64,000 bases of DNA from Streptomyces sp. NBC_00704. Lineage in GTDB: Bacteria > Actinomycetota > Actinomycetes > Streptomycetales > Streptomycetaceae. Shown piece after piece: positions 1 through 8,637 of the stretch. A model generated the notes under the pieces. It did no database searches. It saw only the letters and a list, made by a program, of their open reading frames with translations, and was not told the DNA's origin. Each line of letters begins with the position of its first letter. Positions within the stretch are counted from its first letter, which is position 1. The stretch is from the NCBI RefSeq assembly GCF_036226605.1, contig NZ_CP109000.1:2476501-2540500 (forward strand), read 5' to 3'. The position numbers and the translations under genes were made by a program.

Positions 1-1
1 G

Positions 2-199
2 TTCCTGGACGAGCTGGACGCCTGTGTGTCGCGGGTGCCGCCCGGCGAACTCCCCCGCCTCGTGCTGGCGTTGCGCGAGGAGGCCGACGCGGAGGACGGC
101 CACTGGGCGCACGACATCCAGCTGCTGTGGGACGACCCGCGCGTCTTCGCCGACCCGCACGGCGACCCGCCCGCCCACACCCGCTCCCCCGTGGCCTGA
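2..199 (+). CDS. C-terminal end of a probable VMAP-type (vWA-MoxR-associated) protein, partial
   Basis: Only the last 65 codons are in the window and the reading frame is open to the left edge. The tail is acidic and ends shortly after an LLWDDP motif followed by a proline-rich stretch. I recall this type of ending from the C-terminal domain of Streptomyces vWA-MoxR-associated (VMAP) proteins. The gene lies 36 bases upstream of a MoxR ATPase, the expected partner of such proteins. The assignment rests on that short motif and on the neighbour, so it is tentative; any other member of the same operon type is possible. Confidence 0.5.
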   Translation, partial: FLDELDACVSRVPPGELPRLVLALREEADAEDGHWAHDIQLLWDDPRVFADPHGDPPAHTRSPVA

Positions 200-235
200 G
201 CCGCCGCACCGAGTCACGCCGAGTTTCGGAGAACC

Positions 236-1267
236 ATGCCCCACTGGTCCGTCTACACCGGGAACAGCGCGCCGCACGACGGCATCGACCGGCTGCCCGA
301 GCCGCCGCCCTGGCGCTCGTTCGACGGCGCGCCCCTCGTGCCGTCGCCGCGGGACGCCGACGACGAGGCGGCCGTCTCGCCCGACCGCGTCCACCGGGCC
401 CGCGCGTACGTGGCCACCGCGGAGAGCGTCCAGCTCGTCAACGCCGCGCTCGTGCTGCGCCGTCCGCTGCTGGTCACCGGGCCGCCCGGCACGGGCAAGT
501 CGTCGCTGGCGTACGCGGTCGCCCGTGAGCTGGGGCTCGGCCCGGTGCTGCGCTGGAACATCACCAGCCGGTCCACGCTGGCCGACGGCCTCTACCAGTA
601 CGACCCGCTGTCCCGGCTGTACGCGGCCCGGCAGGCGGCGTGGCGCGAGCACGGGGAGGACGCCGCCCGCGGCGGGGTCGAGGACCATCTGCGGCTCGGC
701 CCCCTGGGCACCGCCCTGCTGCCCTACGCCCGGCCCCGCGCGCTGCTCGTCGACGAGATCGACAAGAGCGACCTGGACCTGCCGAACGACCTGCTGAACG
801 TGCTGGAGGAGGGGCAGTTCGAGATCCCCGAGCTGATGCGCGCGGCGCGGCTCTCCCCGGCGGACGCCACCGCCGAGGTGCTGGCCGACGGCTCGGACGT
901 GCCGGTCGCCGTGGCCCGCGGCCGGGTGCGCTGCCGGGCCTTCCCGTTCGTCGTCCTGACCAGCAACGGCGAGCGCGAGTTCCCGCCCGCGTTCCTGCGC
1001 CGCTGCGTCCGGCTGAAGCTGCGCCGCCCCGACCGCGAGCAGCTCACCCATATCGTCCGGGCCCATCTCGACACCCCGCCCGGCGAGGCGGAGCATCTCA
1101 TCGACCGGTTCCTGGCCCGCGCCGCCGACGGCGAACTCGCCACCGACCAGTTGCTGAACGCCCTCTACCTCACGGGCGTCACCGGTCTGGACGTGGCGTC
1201 CCGCGACGCGCTGGCCGAGCAGTTGATGCCCTATCTGGGCGCCACGGCGGACGGCGATGGCTTCTGA
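236..1267 (+). CDS. MoxR-family AAA+ ATPase
   Basis: This 343-residue AAA+ ATPase probably remodels partner proteins in a MoxR/vWA-type system in the cytoplasm. The Walker A loop reads GPPGTGKS at about residues 82-89 and the Walker B segment reads LLVDEIDKSD at about 165-174. A sensor-1-like segment (VVLTSNGEREFPPAFLRRC) follows at about 238, typical of MoxR proteins. The ATG start follows the end of the preceding gene by 36 bases. The 3' end overlaps the next gene by 11 bases, so the two are almost certainly co-translated. The length is normal for the family. Family assignment is firm; the biological role is inferred from the neighbours. Confidence 0.93.
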   Translation: MPHWSVYTGNSAPHDGIDRLPEPPPWRSFDGAPLVPSPRDADDEAAVSPDRVHRARAYVATAESVQLVNAALVLRRPLLVTGPPGTGKSSLAYAVARELGLGPVLRWNITSRSTLADGLYQYDPLSRLYAARQAAWREHGEDAARGGVEDHLRLGPLGTALLPYARPRALLVDEIDKSDLDLPNDLLNVLEEGQFEIPELMRAARLSPADATAEVLADGSDVPVAVARGRVRCRAFPFVVLTSNGEREFPPAFLRRCVRLKLRRPDREQLTHIVRAHLDTPPGEAEHLIDRFLARAADGELATDQLLNALYLTGVTGLDVASRDALAEQLMPYLGATADGDGF

Positions 1268-4200
1268 GGCGGCGGGCGGTGACCGGTCCGCCCTCGAACG
1301 GCTGACGCGGCTGCTGACGGCGGCCTCGGACACCGCGCCCACCCCGCGCGAGCTCGCCGAACTGCTGTGGCTGGCACGCCGGTTACCCGCCCCGGACGGC
1401 GCGGACGACGCGGGCGGTCCGGAGGGTGCGGGCGGGCCGGACGCGGCGGACGCCCGCACCGGGCCGGCCGCGCGGGCGGCGGCGGACGCTGCCGGGCCGC
1501 CGGCGGGGGAGCCGTCCGCCGGATCCGCGCCGCCGGCCGGCGCCCCCGGCCCGCCGGATCCCGCGCCCGCCCCGGCCCCCCGCATCCCGCTGCGTCTGCC
1601 CTCCCCCGCCGCCGCCCCCCGGGCGCCCGGTGAGCCGGGCTCCGCCGGCGGCCGGACGCTGCTCGCCCCCGCGCCGCCGATGCTGCCGCGCCCGCTCGCG
1701 TTGCAGCGCGCCCTGCGCCCGCTGAAGCGGACGGTGCCCTCGGCGCGCGCCCGTCTCCTGGACGAGCGGGCCACGGCCGACCGCATCGCCCGCCTCGGCG
1801 CTCATCCGGACGTCTGGCTGCCCGTCCTGTGCCCGGCGCGCGACCGCTGGCTGCGCCTGAGCCTCGTCCACGACACGGGCCCGACGATGCCGGTCTGGCG
1901 GCCCCTGGTGCGTGAACTGCACGCCGTGCTGGCCCAGTCGGGCGTCTTCCGCACGGTCGGCCTGCACCCGGCGACGCCCGACGGGCGGGCCCGGCAGGTG
2001 CCCGACGCGGCCGACGGGCGGACGGTCACCCTGGTCGTCAGCGACTGCATGGGCCCGCAGTGGCGGCCCGGCCCGGCGGGCGAGCGCTGGCACGCCGTCC
2101 TGCGGCACTGGGCCGCCCGGATGCCGCTGGCCGTCGTCCAGCCGCTGCCCGAGCGGTTGTGGCCCACGACGGCCCTGCCGGCCGAGCCCGGACTGCTGGC
2201 CTCCGCCGGCCCGGCGGCCCCGCTCGGCGCCCTGCGGTTCACCCCGTACGACCCCGAGGCCGCACCGCCGCCCGCCCCGGCCCTCCCCCTGCCCGTCCTG
2301 GAACCGGGCGCACCCTGGCTGGCCAACTGGGCGGCGCTGGTGGCCGCGCCCGGCGGCGCCCGCGTCCCCGGCGCGGCGGCCTGGCTGACGGCGGCCCCCG
2401 CGCCGTCCGCCGGGCAGGAGGCCCCCGATCCGGCCACGCTGCCCGCCCAGGACCTGGTCCTGCGGTTTCGCGCCACCGCCTCCCCGGAGGCGTTCCGGCT
2501 GGCCGGTCATCTGGCCCTCGCCGTGCCCTCCGTCCCGGTCATGCGGCTCGTGCAGCGCGCCGTGACCCGCGACCCGCGCCCGCAGCACCTGGCCGAGGTG
2601 ATCCTCAGCGGCATGCTCACCACCGCCCCCGGCCCGCCGGGCTCGTACGACTTCCGGCCCGGCGTGCGGGAGTTGCTCCTGCGCACCCTGCCGCGCACGA
2701 CCCGCGGCCGCTCCCGCGAACTCCTGGACCGCGTCGGCGGACTGATCGACGAACGGGCCGGCCTGACCACCGGCGAGTTCCGCGCCGAACCCGCCGGTCC
2801 CGGCGCCACCGCCCGCCCCGACTCCGGCGCCCCGGCCCCGGCCTTCGCGACGGTGGCCGAGGAGACGGTGCGCCGACTGGGCGGCGACGCCGCCCCGGAC
2901 GCCGGATCCCACGACCCGCACGGCACGGCGACCGCGCCGACCGCCCGCGCCGAGCCCGCCGGTCCCGGCGCCACCGCCCGCCCCGACTCCGGTGCCCCGG
3001 CCCCGGCCTTCGCGACGGTGGCCGAGGAGACGGTGCGCCGACTGGGCGGCGACGCCGCCCCGGACGCCGGATCCCACGACCCGCACGGCACGGCGACCGC
3101 GCCGACCGCCCGGCCGGTGCTGCGTTTCGAGACCGACAGCGACCTCGCCGCCCGCCCCGAGGCCCGCATCACCCTCGAACTGGCCGTCCACGACGTCCTC
3201 GCCCGCGGGGCCCTGACGCCCCAGCAGTACGACGTCGGCGTCCTCCCGAGCGGCTACCTCGTGGAGATCCGGCCCGGCGCCTACCTGCTGCCGGTCCTCG
3301 CCGCCGCCCTGCGCCGGCTCCCCGGCCCGCTCGCCGGACTGCCCGAACCGCCCCGGCTGCGCGTCACGTTCCAGCACGGCCCGCCCGCCCCCGCCCTCGC
3401 GCCCCCGCCCGCGCTCGCGGAGAGCGCCGCCCCCGTCCTGCTCACCGTGCCGCCCGCCCTCTACGAGGACTTCGCGCTCAGCTCCGCCGCGGCCGGCCCG
3501 CACCGCTTCCGCCCCCTGTACGGCGACGCCCCGGACGGCCCCCCGCTCGCCTGGTGCTGCCCGCTGCCCGCGCCGCGCGACGCCGACGAGGAGCGGGACC
3601 TGGTGCGCGGGCCGCTGCTCACCCCGGACCTGCGCCGGCTCGGCATCCCCGCGCCGGGCCGCACCGCGATCGTCCACGCCCGCGCCGACGGCCCGCTCGC
3701 CCAGCTCAACGCCGCCGATCCGTACGAGGGCCGCCCGCCGCGTCCGGCGACCTACTACGAGGTCGACCTCGTCGCGCAGCACGCCGTCCACCGGATCGCC
3801 CTGCCCAGCTCCGGGAAGGGCGGGTTCACCGCCGTCGTCGACCTGACCTGGCGGGTGACCGACCCCGTGGCGTTCGTGCGGGCCGAGACCGCCGGAGTGG
3901 CCGAGCGGCTGCTCGCGCACGTGCGGGAGGCGGGGGGCCGCGTCACCCGTCACCACTCGGTGCGCCGGGCCGCGGGCGCGCAGCGCGCGCTCGACACGCA
4001 GCTCGGCGGCTGGCCGGTGCCGGGGCTGACGGTGACCTGCGCGGTCACGCTCACGCCGGACTACGCCCCGCCGCCCGAGACGCCCCACGCCGGCTCCGCC
4101 CGGCCGCTGGAGGAACTCCTCGCCGACGCCGAGACGGTGCTGTTCGGCTTCGACGGCCCGTTGACCCGCCTGTTCACGGCGGCGGCCGCCCGCGACGCCG

Positions 4201-4802
4201 CGCTCGACCTGCTCTCCCTCGTGGCCGAGCACCGCGATCCCGAGGACGCCTTCGCGGGCCGTCCGCCGGGCGATCCGGGCGCGGCCGGCCGGGAGCTGTT
4301 CGTGCACCCGCTGGACGTGCTGCGGGCCTTCGCCCGCGACCCGCTGGGCCCGCTCCTGCGGGACCGGCTGGCCGAACTGGAGCTGGCGGCGGTGCCGGAC
4401 GCGCCCACGACGCACCACTCGGTCGTCCTCGTCCGCACCCTGCACGCCGCCGGCCGCCGGGTCGGGGTCGCCACGGACGTCTGCGAAGCCGCCGTCCGCC
4501 GCCATCTGGAGTTCCACCGGCTCGCGCTGCCCGCCGGGGTGCACGGCCGCGCCGACGACCTCGGCCTGCTGACGCCGAACCCGCAGGGCCTGCTGCGCGC
4601 CCTGCGCCCGCTCGGGACGCCCGCCGCGGGCGCCGTCCTCATCGGCTCCACGCTCGCCGAACTGACCGCCGCGCGGGCCGCGGGACTGCGCTTCGTCGGC
4701 CTCGCGCGCAACCCCACCGCGGCCCGCAGCCTCGCGCGAGCGGGCGGCGACGTCACGGTCCCCTCCCTCACCCCGGTGCTGGAGGCGGCCCGCGCCCTGT
4801 GA
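1257..4802 (+). CDS. SAV_2336-type conflict-system protein with C-terminal degenerate HAD domain
   Basis: This is a very large multidomain protein (1181 residues). A short helical N-terminus (about 10-40) is followed by a Pro/Ala-rich linker. From about 140 there is a globular region of the kind named SAV_2336 N-terminal domain-related in Streptomyces. Residues 509-618 hold a perfect-looking 55-residue tandem duplication. The last ~220 residues have the shape of a HAD phosphatase, but motif I reads FGFDGP (Gly964 in place of the nucleophilic Asp), the motif III Lys is replaced (TPNPQG), and motif IV reads IGSTLAEL instead of a GDS-type motif. The HAD domain is therefore probably non-catalytic. 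The 11-base overlap with the MoxR gene argues for a shared complex. The domain name is from memory; the function is unknown. Confidence 0.75.
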   Translation: MASEAAGGDRSALERLTRLLTAASDTAPTPRELAELLWLARRLPAPDGADDAGGPEGAGGPDAADARTGPAARAAADAAGPPAGEPSAGSAPPAGAPGPPDPAPAPAPRIPLRLPSPAAAPRAPGEPGSAGGRTLLAPAPPMLPRPLALQRALRPLKRTVPSARARLLDERATADRIARLGAHPDVWLPVLCPARDRWLRLSLVHDTGPTMPVWRPLVRELHAVLAQSGVFRTVGLHPATPDGRARQVPDAADGRTVTLVVSDCMGPQWRPGPAGERWHAVLRHWAARMPLAVVQPLPERLWPTTALPAEPGLLASAGPAAPLGALRFTPYDPEAAPPPAPALPLPVLEPGAPWLANWAALVAAPGGARVPGAAAWLTAAPAPSAGQEAPDPATLPAQDLVLRFRATASPEAFRLAGHLALAVPSVPVMRLVQRAVTRDPRPQHLAEVILSGMLTTAPGPPGSYDFRPGVRELLLRTLPRTTRGRSRELLDRVGGLIDERAGLTTGEFRAEPAGPGATARPDSGAPAPAFATVAEETVRRLGGDAAPDAGSHDPHGTATAPTARAEPAGPGATARPDSGAPAPAFATVAEETVRRLGGDAAPDAGSHDPHGTATAPTARPVLRFETDSDLAARPEARITLELAVHDVLARGALTPQQYDVGVLPSGYLVEIRPGAYLLPVLAAALRRLPGPLAGLPEPPRLRVTFQHGPPAPALAPPPALAESAAPVLLTVPPALYEDFALSSAAAGPHRFRPLYGDAPDGPPLAWCCPLPAPRDADEERDLVRGPLLTPDLRRLGIPAPGRTAIVHARADGPLAQLNAADPYEGRPPRPATYYEVDLVAQHAVHRIALPSSGKGGFTAVVDLTWRVTDPVAFVRAETAGVAERLLAHVREAGGRVTRHHSVRRAAGAQRALDTQLGGWPVPGLTVTCAVTLTPDYAPPPETPHAGSARPLEELLADAETVLFGFDGPLTRLFTAAAARDAALDLLSLVAEHRDPEDAFAGRPPGDPGAAGRELFVHPLDVLRAFARDPLGPLLRDRLAELELAAVPDAPTTHHSVVLVRTLHAAGRRVGVATDVCEAAVRRHLEFHRLALPAGVHGRADDLGLLTPNPQGLLRALRPLGTPAAGAVLIGSTLAELTAARAAGLRFVGLARNPTAARSLARAGGDVTVPSLTPVLEAARAL
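2781..3110 (+). repeat. 165-bp in-frame tandem duplication
   Basis: Two adjacent copies (2781-2945 and 2946-3110) encode the same 55 residues and differ by only a few bases. The copies are almost identical at DNA level, which points to a recent duplication. They lie in a Pro/Ala/Gly-rich part of the SAV_2336-type protein. Confidence 0.95.
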
Positions 4803-4922
4803 CGCGAGCGCCGGCGGCCGCGGCCGCGGCCCGGCCGGTGCGAGCCGCCCCGAGTGCCGTACCGCCCGGACACGAACTGCCTTAGGCTGACGCGGATTTG
4901 AAGGTTCAGTGGAGATCTGGAG
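4803..4922 (+). other. Short intergenic region upstream of the Tat-exported flavoenzyme
   Basis: About 120 bases separate the preceding gene from the flavoenzyme. A local fall in GC at 4880-4920 (around ttaggctgacgcggatttga) could hold a promoter, but no confident -35/-10 pair was found. Two GGAG elements precede the ATG at 4923. Confidence 0.4.
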
Positions 4923-6413
4923 ATGGAATCGCGTATGCCTCGCACACCGTCAAGACGCACCGTTCTGCGCGGACTCACGGTCACCGGAGCGACGGTGGTC
5001 GGCTTCGACACCGCCGCCCGGAGCTGGGCCGCGTCCGCCGCGGACTCCGGCGCCGCCCTGGCCAGGGTCCCCCACCTGGACGGAACGCTCGTCACGGACC
5101 ACGCCTCGCTCAGCGCCGCCGCCGACGACTACGGGCACATCGTGCACCGACGCCCCTCGGCCGTCCTGCGCCCGGGCTCGGTCCACGACGTCGTCGCCAT
5201 GATCCGGTTCTGCAACGACCAGCGCCTGCCGGTCGCGCCCCGCGGCCAGGGCCACGCCCCCTTCGGCCAGGCACAGGCGCCGGGCGGCCTGGTCGTCGAG
5301 ACCACGCCGCTGGCCGCCGTCGGCCCCGTGAACAGGGCCGCCAGGACGGTCACCGTCGGCGCCGGCGCCAAGTGGAGCGCGGTCGCCCGCGCCACGCTCG
5401 CCGAGGGCCTCACCCCGCCCGTCTTCACCGACTACCTGGAACTCTCCGTGGGCGGCACCTTGTCCGTCGGCGGGCTGGGCGGTCAGGCACACCGGGTCGG
5501 CGCGCAGGTCGACAACGTCGCCGAACTGCGGGTCGTCACCGGAGCGGGCGAGCTGGTGCGCTGCTCGCCCACCCGGCGCGCCGACCTGTTCCACGCCGTC
5601 CTGGCCGGACTCGGCCAGTGCGCCGTCATCGTCGAGGCCACCCTGCGCCTGGTGCCCGCGCCGCGGACCGTGCGCCGCTACCAGCTCACCTACGGCGACC
5701 TGGAGACCTTCCTCGACGACCAGCGCGTCCTCGTCCGCGAGGGCCGCTTCGACTACGTCGAGGGCCAGGTCCACGCGGACGCGGCCGGCGCGTTCGGCGT
5801 GTACGTCATGGAGGCGGTGGCCTACGGCCCGCCGGCCGGCCCCGCGCCCGACGACACGGCCCTGCTGCGCGGCCTGCGCCACGACCCGGCGTCCGCGCAG
5901 ATCGCCGACCAGCCGTACTACGACTTCCTCGACCGGCTGGCCCCGGTGATCGCGGCCATGAAGGAGGCCGGGATCTGGTCGTTCGCCCACCCCTGGCTCA
6001 ACCTCATGCTGCCCGGCCGGTCCGCGGCGGCGCTCGGCGCGAAGGTCCTGGGCGGACTCACCCCGGCCGAGGCGGGCCCCGGCGCGGTCGTCCTGTTCTA
6101 CCCGCTGCTGCGCGAGCGCCTCACCGCCCCGCTGCTGCGCACCTCCGACGACGACGTCTCGTACCTCTTCGACGTCCTGAGCGCCGCCCCCGCGGACGAC
6201 ACCGCCGCCGTCGACCGCCTGCTGGCCTTCAACCGCTCCGCCTACGAGGCCACGGCCGCGGCCGGCGGCACCCACTACCCCGTCGGCAGCATCCCCCTGA
6301 CACCGGCCGACTGGCGTGCGCACTTCGGCCCGGCCTGGGCGGCGCTGGCGGCGGCGAAGTGCACCTACGACCCGCGCGGGATCCTGGTCCCGGGCCAGGG
6401 CGTCTTCGGCTGA
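4923..6413 (+). CDS. Tat-exported FAD oxidoreductase, cytokinin dehydrogenase-like
   Basis: This 496-residue flavoprotein belongs to the VAO/berberine-bridge type. It starts with a Tat signal (SRRTVLRG at 10-17, then a hydrophobic stretch), so it is probably exported folded with FAD bound. The motif GQGHAPFGQAQ around His111 matches the GHS-type site that carries covalent FAD in cytokinin dehydrogenases. Asp170 in the FTDYLELSVGGTL segment matches the catalytic Asp of that family. HPWLN near residue 356 and a C-terminal CTYDPRGILVPGQGVF segment also recall plant and bacterial CKX enzymes. Such enzymes oxidatively cleave N6-side chains of cytokinins; the substrate here is inferred and other oxidations are possible. 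The gene is monocistronic. An alternative ATG lies 12 bases inside. Confidence 0.75.
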   Translation: MESRMPRTPSRRTVLRGLTVTGATVVGFDTAARSWAASAADSGAALARVPHLDGTLVTDHASLSAAADDYGHIVHRRPSAVLRPGSVHDVVAMIRFCNDQRLPVAPRGQGHAPFGQAQAPGGLVVETTPLAAVGPVNRAARTVTVGAGAKWSAVARATLAEGLTPPVFTDYLELSVGGTLSVGGLGGQAHRVGAQVDNVAELRVVTGAGELVRCSPTRRADLFHAVLAGLGQCAVIVEATLRLVPAPRTVRRYQLTYGDLETFLDDQRVLVREGRFDYVEGQVHADAAGAFGVYVMEAVAYGPPAGPAPDDTALLRGLRHDPASAQIADQPYYDFLDRLAPVIAAMKEAGIWSFAHPWLNLMLPGRSAAALGAKVLGGLTPAEAGPGAVVLFYPLLRERLTAPLLRTSDDDVSYLFDVLSAAPADDTAAVDRLLAFNRSAYEATAAAGGTHYPVGSIPLTPADWRAHFGPAWAALAAAKCTYDPRGILVPGQGVFG

Positions 6414-6571
6414 CGGAGCGACAGGACGGGTGCCGGGCGGGAAGATCCACCCGTTCGGCCGCACCCCGCCCGGCCCACCAGAAAAGGCGGGCCTCCCCGC
6501 GCCCCCGCACGATGCGTAGAAGGCCGACCGCCCGGCGGCCGCCACGGTCTGTGCTCTCGGGAGGACCCGCC

Positions 6572-7609
6572 ATGACCGCCAGTCTGGAGCAGCTGCGCCG
6601 CTGCCACTTCGCCGTCGACCTGGGAGCGGCGCGGACGCGGGTGTACGTGAAGGGGGCCGGGCTCGTCGTCGACCAGCCGTCGGCCGCCGCCGTGAACACC
6701 CGCACCGGCGCGCTGATCGCGGTCGGCGAGTTCGCCGAGAAGATGACCGGGCGCACCCCGCACTACATCCGCGTGGTGCGCCCGGTCTCGGGCGGCACGG
6801 TCGTCGACATCGAGATGGCGCAGCGCATGCTGCGCCACCTCATCGGCGACAGGATCCGCCGCCAGCTGCGCCGCAAGCCGTTCCTGCGTGCCGCCGCGTG
6901 CACGCCGCACGACGCCGATCCGCTCGCCCAGCGCGCCGCGATCGAGACGCTGGTGGGGCTCGGTGCGCGGCGCGTGGAGCTCGTCGACACGCTCATCGCC
7001 GCCGCCGTCGGCTGCGGGCTGCCCGTCGAACGCCCCGAAGCCACGATGATCATGGTGTGCGGGGCCGCCGCGACCCAGGTCGCCGTCCTGTCCCTCGGCT
7101 CGATCGTGACCGCCGAACGGATCCCGGTGGGCGGTGAGGCGGTGGACCATGCGATCGTCCAGCACCTGCGCCACGAACACGAGTTGATGCTGCCGAGCCA
7201 GTCGGTGCGCCCGCTTCAGCTCGCCCTGTCCGGCAACGGCCTCACCCCACAGGGGCCCGCGTCCACCGAGATCCACGGGCGGGACGTCGCCACCGGCCTG
7301 GCCCGCTCCGTGCAGGTCGACACCGCGGCGGTCCGCGACGCCATCGAGACGCCGCTGACGGCGGTGCTGGACGGCATCGGCCGGGTGCTGCGCGAGTGCC
7401 CGCCCGACCTGGTGGCCGACCTCGCCGACCGCGGCATCATGATGGTCGGCGGTTCGGCGCTGCTGCCCGGCTTCGACCAGATGCTGCGCCAGGCGACCGG
7501 CATGCCGGTGCACATCGCCGAGCGACCCGACATCTGCGCCGCCCAGGGCCTGGGCGCGATGCTGGAGGGCAAGATCGAGCCGCTGACCCTGGACCCCCTG
7601 GGCGCCTGA
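6572..7609 (+). CDS. MreB-like actin-fold protein with altered phosphate-2 loop
   Basis: This 345-residue protein has the MreB/Mbl architecture. It starts with an FAVDLGAARTRVYVKG phosphate-1-like strand. A PVGGEAVDHAIVQHLR segment follows, and near the C-terminus there is an IMMVGGSALLPGFDQML adenosine-binding segment. The phosphate-2 loop, which in MreB contains an Asp and three Gly, reads MVCGAAAT at residues 161-168, so the Asp and two of the glycines are missing. ATP hydrolysis is therefore doubtful. Streptomycetes carry mreB and mbl plus a third MreB-like gene; this could be that third paralogue, since no mreC/mreD genes are adjacent. The start at ATG 6572 follows a GGGAGG ribosome-binding site. 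Family is sure; function is not. Confidence 0.85.
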   Translation: MTASLEQLRRCHFAVDLGAARTRVYVKGAGLVVDQPSAAAVNTRTGALIAVGEFAEKMTGRTPHYIRVVRPVSGGTVVDIEMAQRMLRHLIGDRIRRQLRRKPFLRAAACTPHDADPLAQRAAIETLVGLGARRVELVDTLIAAAVGCGLPVERPEATMIMVCGAAATQVAVLSLGSIVTAERIPVGGEAVDHAIVQHLRHEHELMLPSQSVRPLQLALSGNGLTPQGPASTEIHGRDVATGLARSVQVDTAAVRDAIETPLTAVLDGIGRVLRECPPDLVADLADRGIMMVGGSALLPGFDQMLRQATGMPVHIAERPDICAAQGLGAMLEGKIEPLTLDPLGA

Positions 7610-7639
7610 CGCGACGACCGACGCCGAGACCGGCCCGGC

Positions 7640-8335
7640 CGCACCCCGGCCCATCCGGCGGCCCCGCGCCATCCGGGGCGGCCCGGCGCCATCCGGCCGG
7701 CCCCGCCGCACCCCGTCACGACCGGGGCGGCCCCACCGCACCCCGCACCATCCGAGCCCGCCCCACCGCACTCCGCCACGACCGGGGCGGCCCCACCGCA
7801 CACCCCGCCCCCATCCGGGCCCGCCCCGCCGCACCCGCCACATCCGAGCTTGCCGCCCTGCACCCCGTCATGACCGGAGCGGCCCCATCGCACCCCGCAC
7901 CATCCGGGCCCACCCCGCCGCACCCGCCACATCCGAGCCCGCCGCGCTGCACCCGCCACCCCGACCGGGGCGGGCCCGCCGCACTCCGGCCCATCCGGGC
8001 CCGCCCCGCCGCACCCCGCCACGACTGGGGCGGGTCCGCCGCACTCCGACCCATCCGGGCCCAACCCGGCCGCACCCCGCCACATCCGAGCCCGCCCCGC
8101 CGCACTCCGCCACCCCGACCGGGGCGGGTCCGGCGCACTCCCAGCGCACCCCGCCACGACCAGGGCGGGTCCGCCGCACTCCCACCGCACCCCGCTCCGA
8201 CCGGGGCGGGTCCGCCGCACTCCCACCGCACCCCGCTCCGACCGGGGCGGGTCCAGCGCACTCCCCCGCCGCACCCCGTCACGACCGGGGCGGCCCCATC
8301 GCACCCCGCCCCATCTGGGCCCAACCCCGCCGCAC
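7640..8335. repeat. Degenerate GC-rich tandem repeat region (unit about 41 bp)
   Basis: About 700 bases are built from variants of a block containing ccgcacccc, cgaccggggcgg and catccgggcccgcc. At 8180-8262 two neighbouring units repeat with a 41-bp period; elsewhere unit length varies. Long open frames appear on both strands because the sequence has almost no A or T, but they have no domain-like composition and no convincing starts. I see no gene between 7610 and 8637. The short direct and inverted GGGGCGG/CCGCCCC elements could form many hairpins. Confidence 0.85.
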
Positions 8336-8565
8336 CCCCGGAGCGACCCACTCCCGGCCGCCCCGGCCGCCCCGCCGCCCCCGCCCGGCATCAGCGAAAG
8401 CGCGCGCCAACTCGCCCGCGCCCGCCCGGACTCGGCCACCGCCCCCGGAACACGCGGCCCGGCACACCGCGGCCTCCCGATCACCGCCGTCTCACGGCTT
8501 TACCCACGTAACACGCTCGACACCTTGACGATCACCCGGCCGGGTGCCACGATTCCGGCGCCGCC

Positions 8566-8616
8566 ATGTTTACGTAAACATCAGCCACCGCGAGGCTTCG
8601 ATGTTTACGCAAACAT
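8566..8616. promoter_or_regulatory. Twin palindromic operator upstream of the GH5 gene
   Basis: ATGTTTACGTAAACAT at 8566-8581 is a perfect 16-bp palindrome. ATGTTTACGCAAACAT at 8601-8616 is the same site with one central change. Centres are 35 bp apart and the second site ends 21 bases before the start codon. A central CG flanked by TTTA/TAAA-like arms is typical of LacI-family operators, and glycosidase genes are frequent LacI targets. No LacI gene is in this window. The AT-rich arms stand out against the surrounding GC-rich DNA. Confidence 0.8.
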
Positions 8617-8637
8617 CAGAGCCGAAAGGGCAAGTCG

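Noticed and set aside
1383..4544. A 1053-codon open frame on the minus strand
   Set aside because: Antisense shadow of the SAV_2336-type gene; no recognisable motifs and Arg/Gly-rich low-complexity product.
7396..8511. Open frames across the 7.6-8.3 kb repeats on both strands
   Set aside because: They come from a sequence almost without A or T and show only Pro/Arg/Ala or Gly/Arg repeats.
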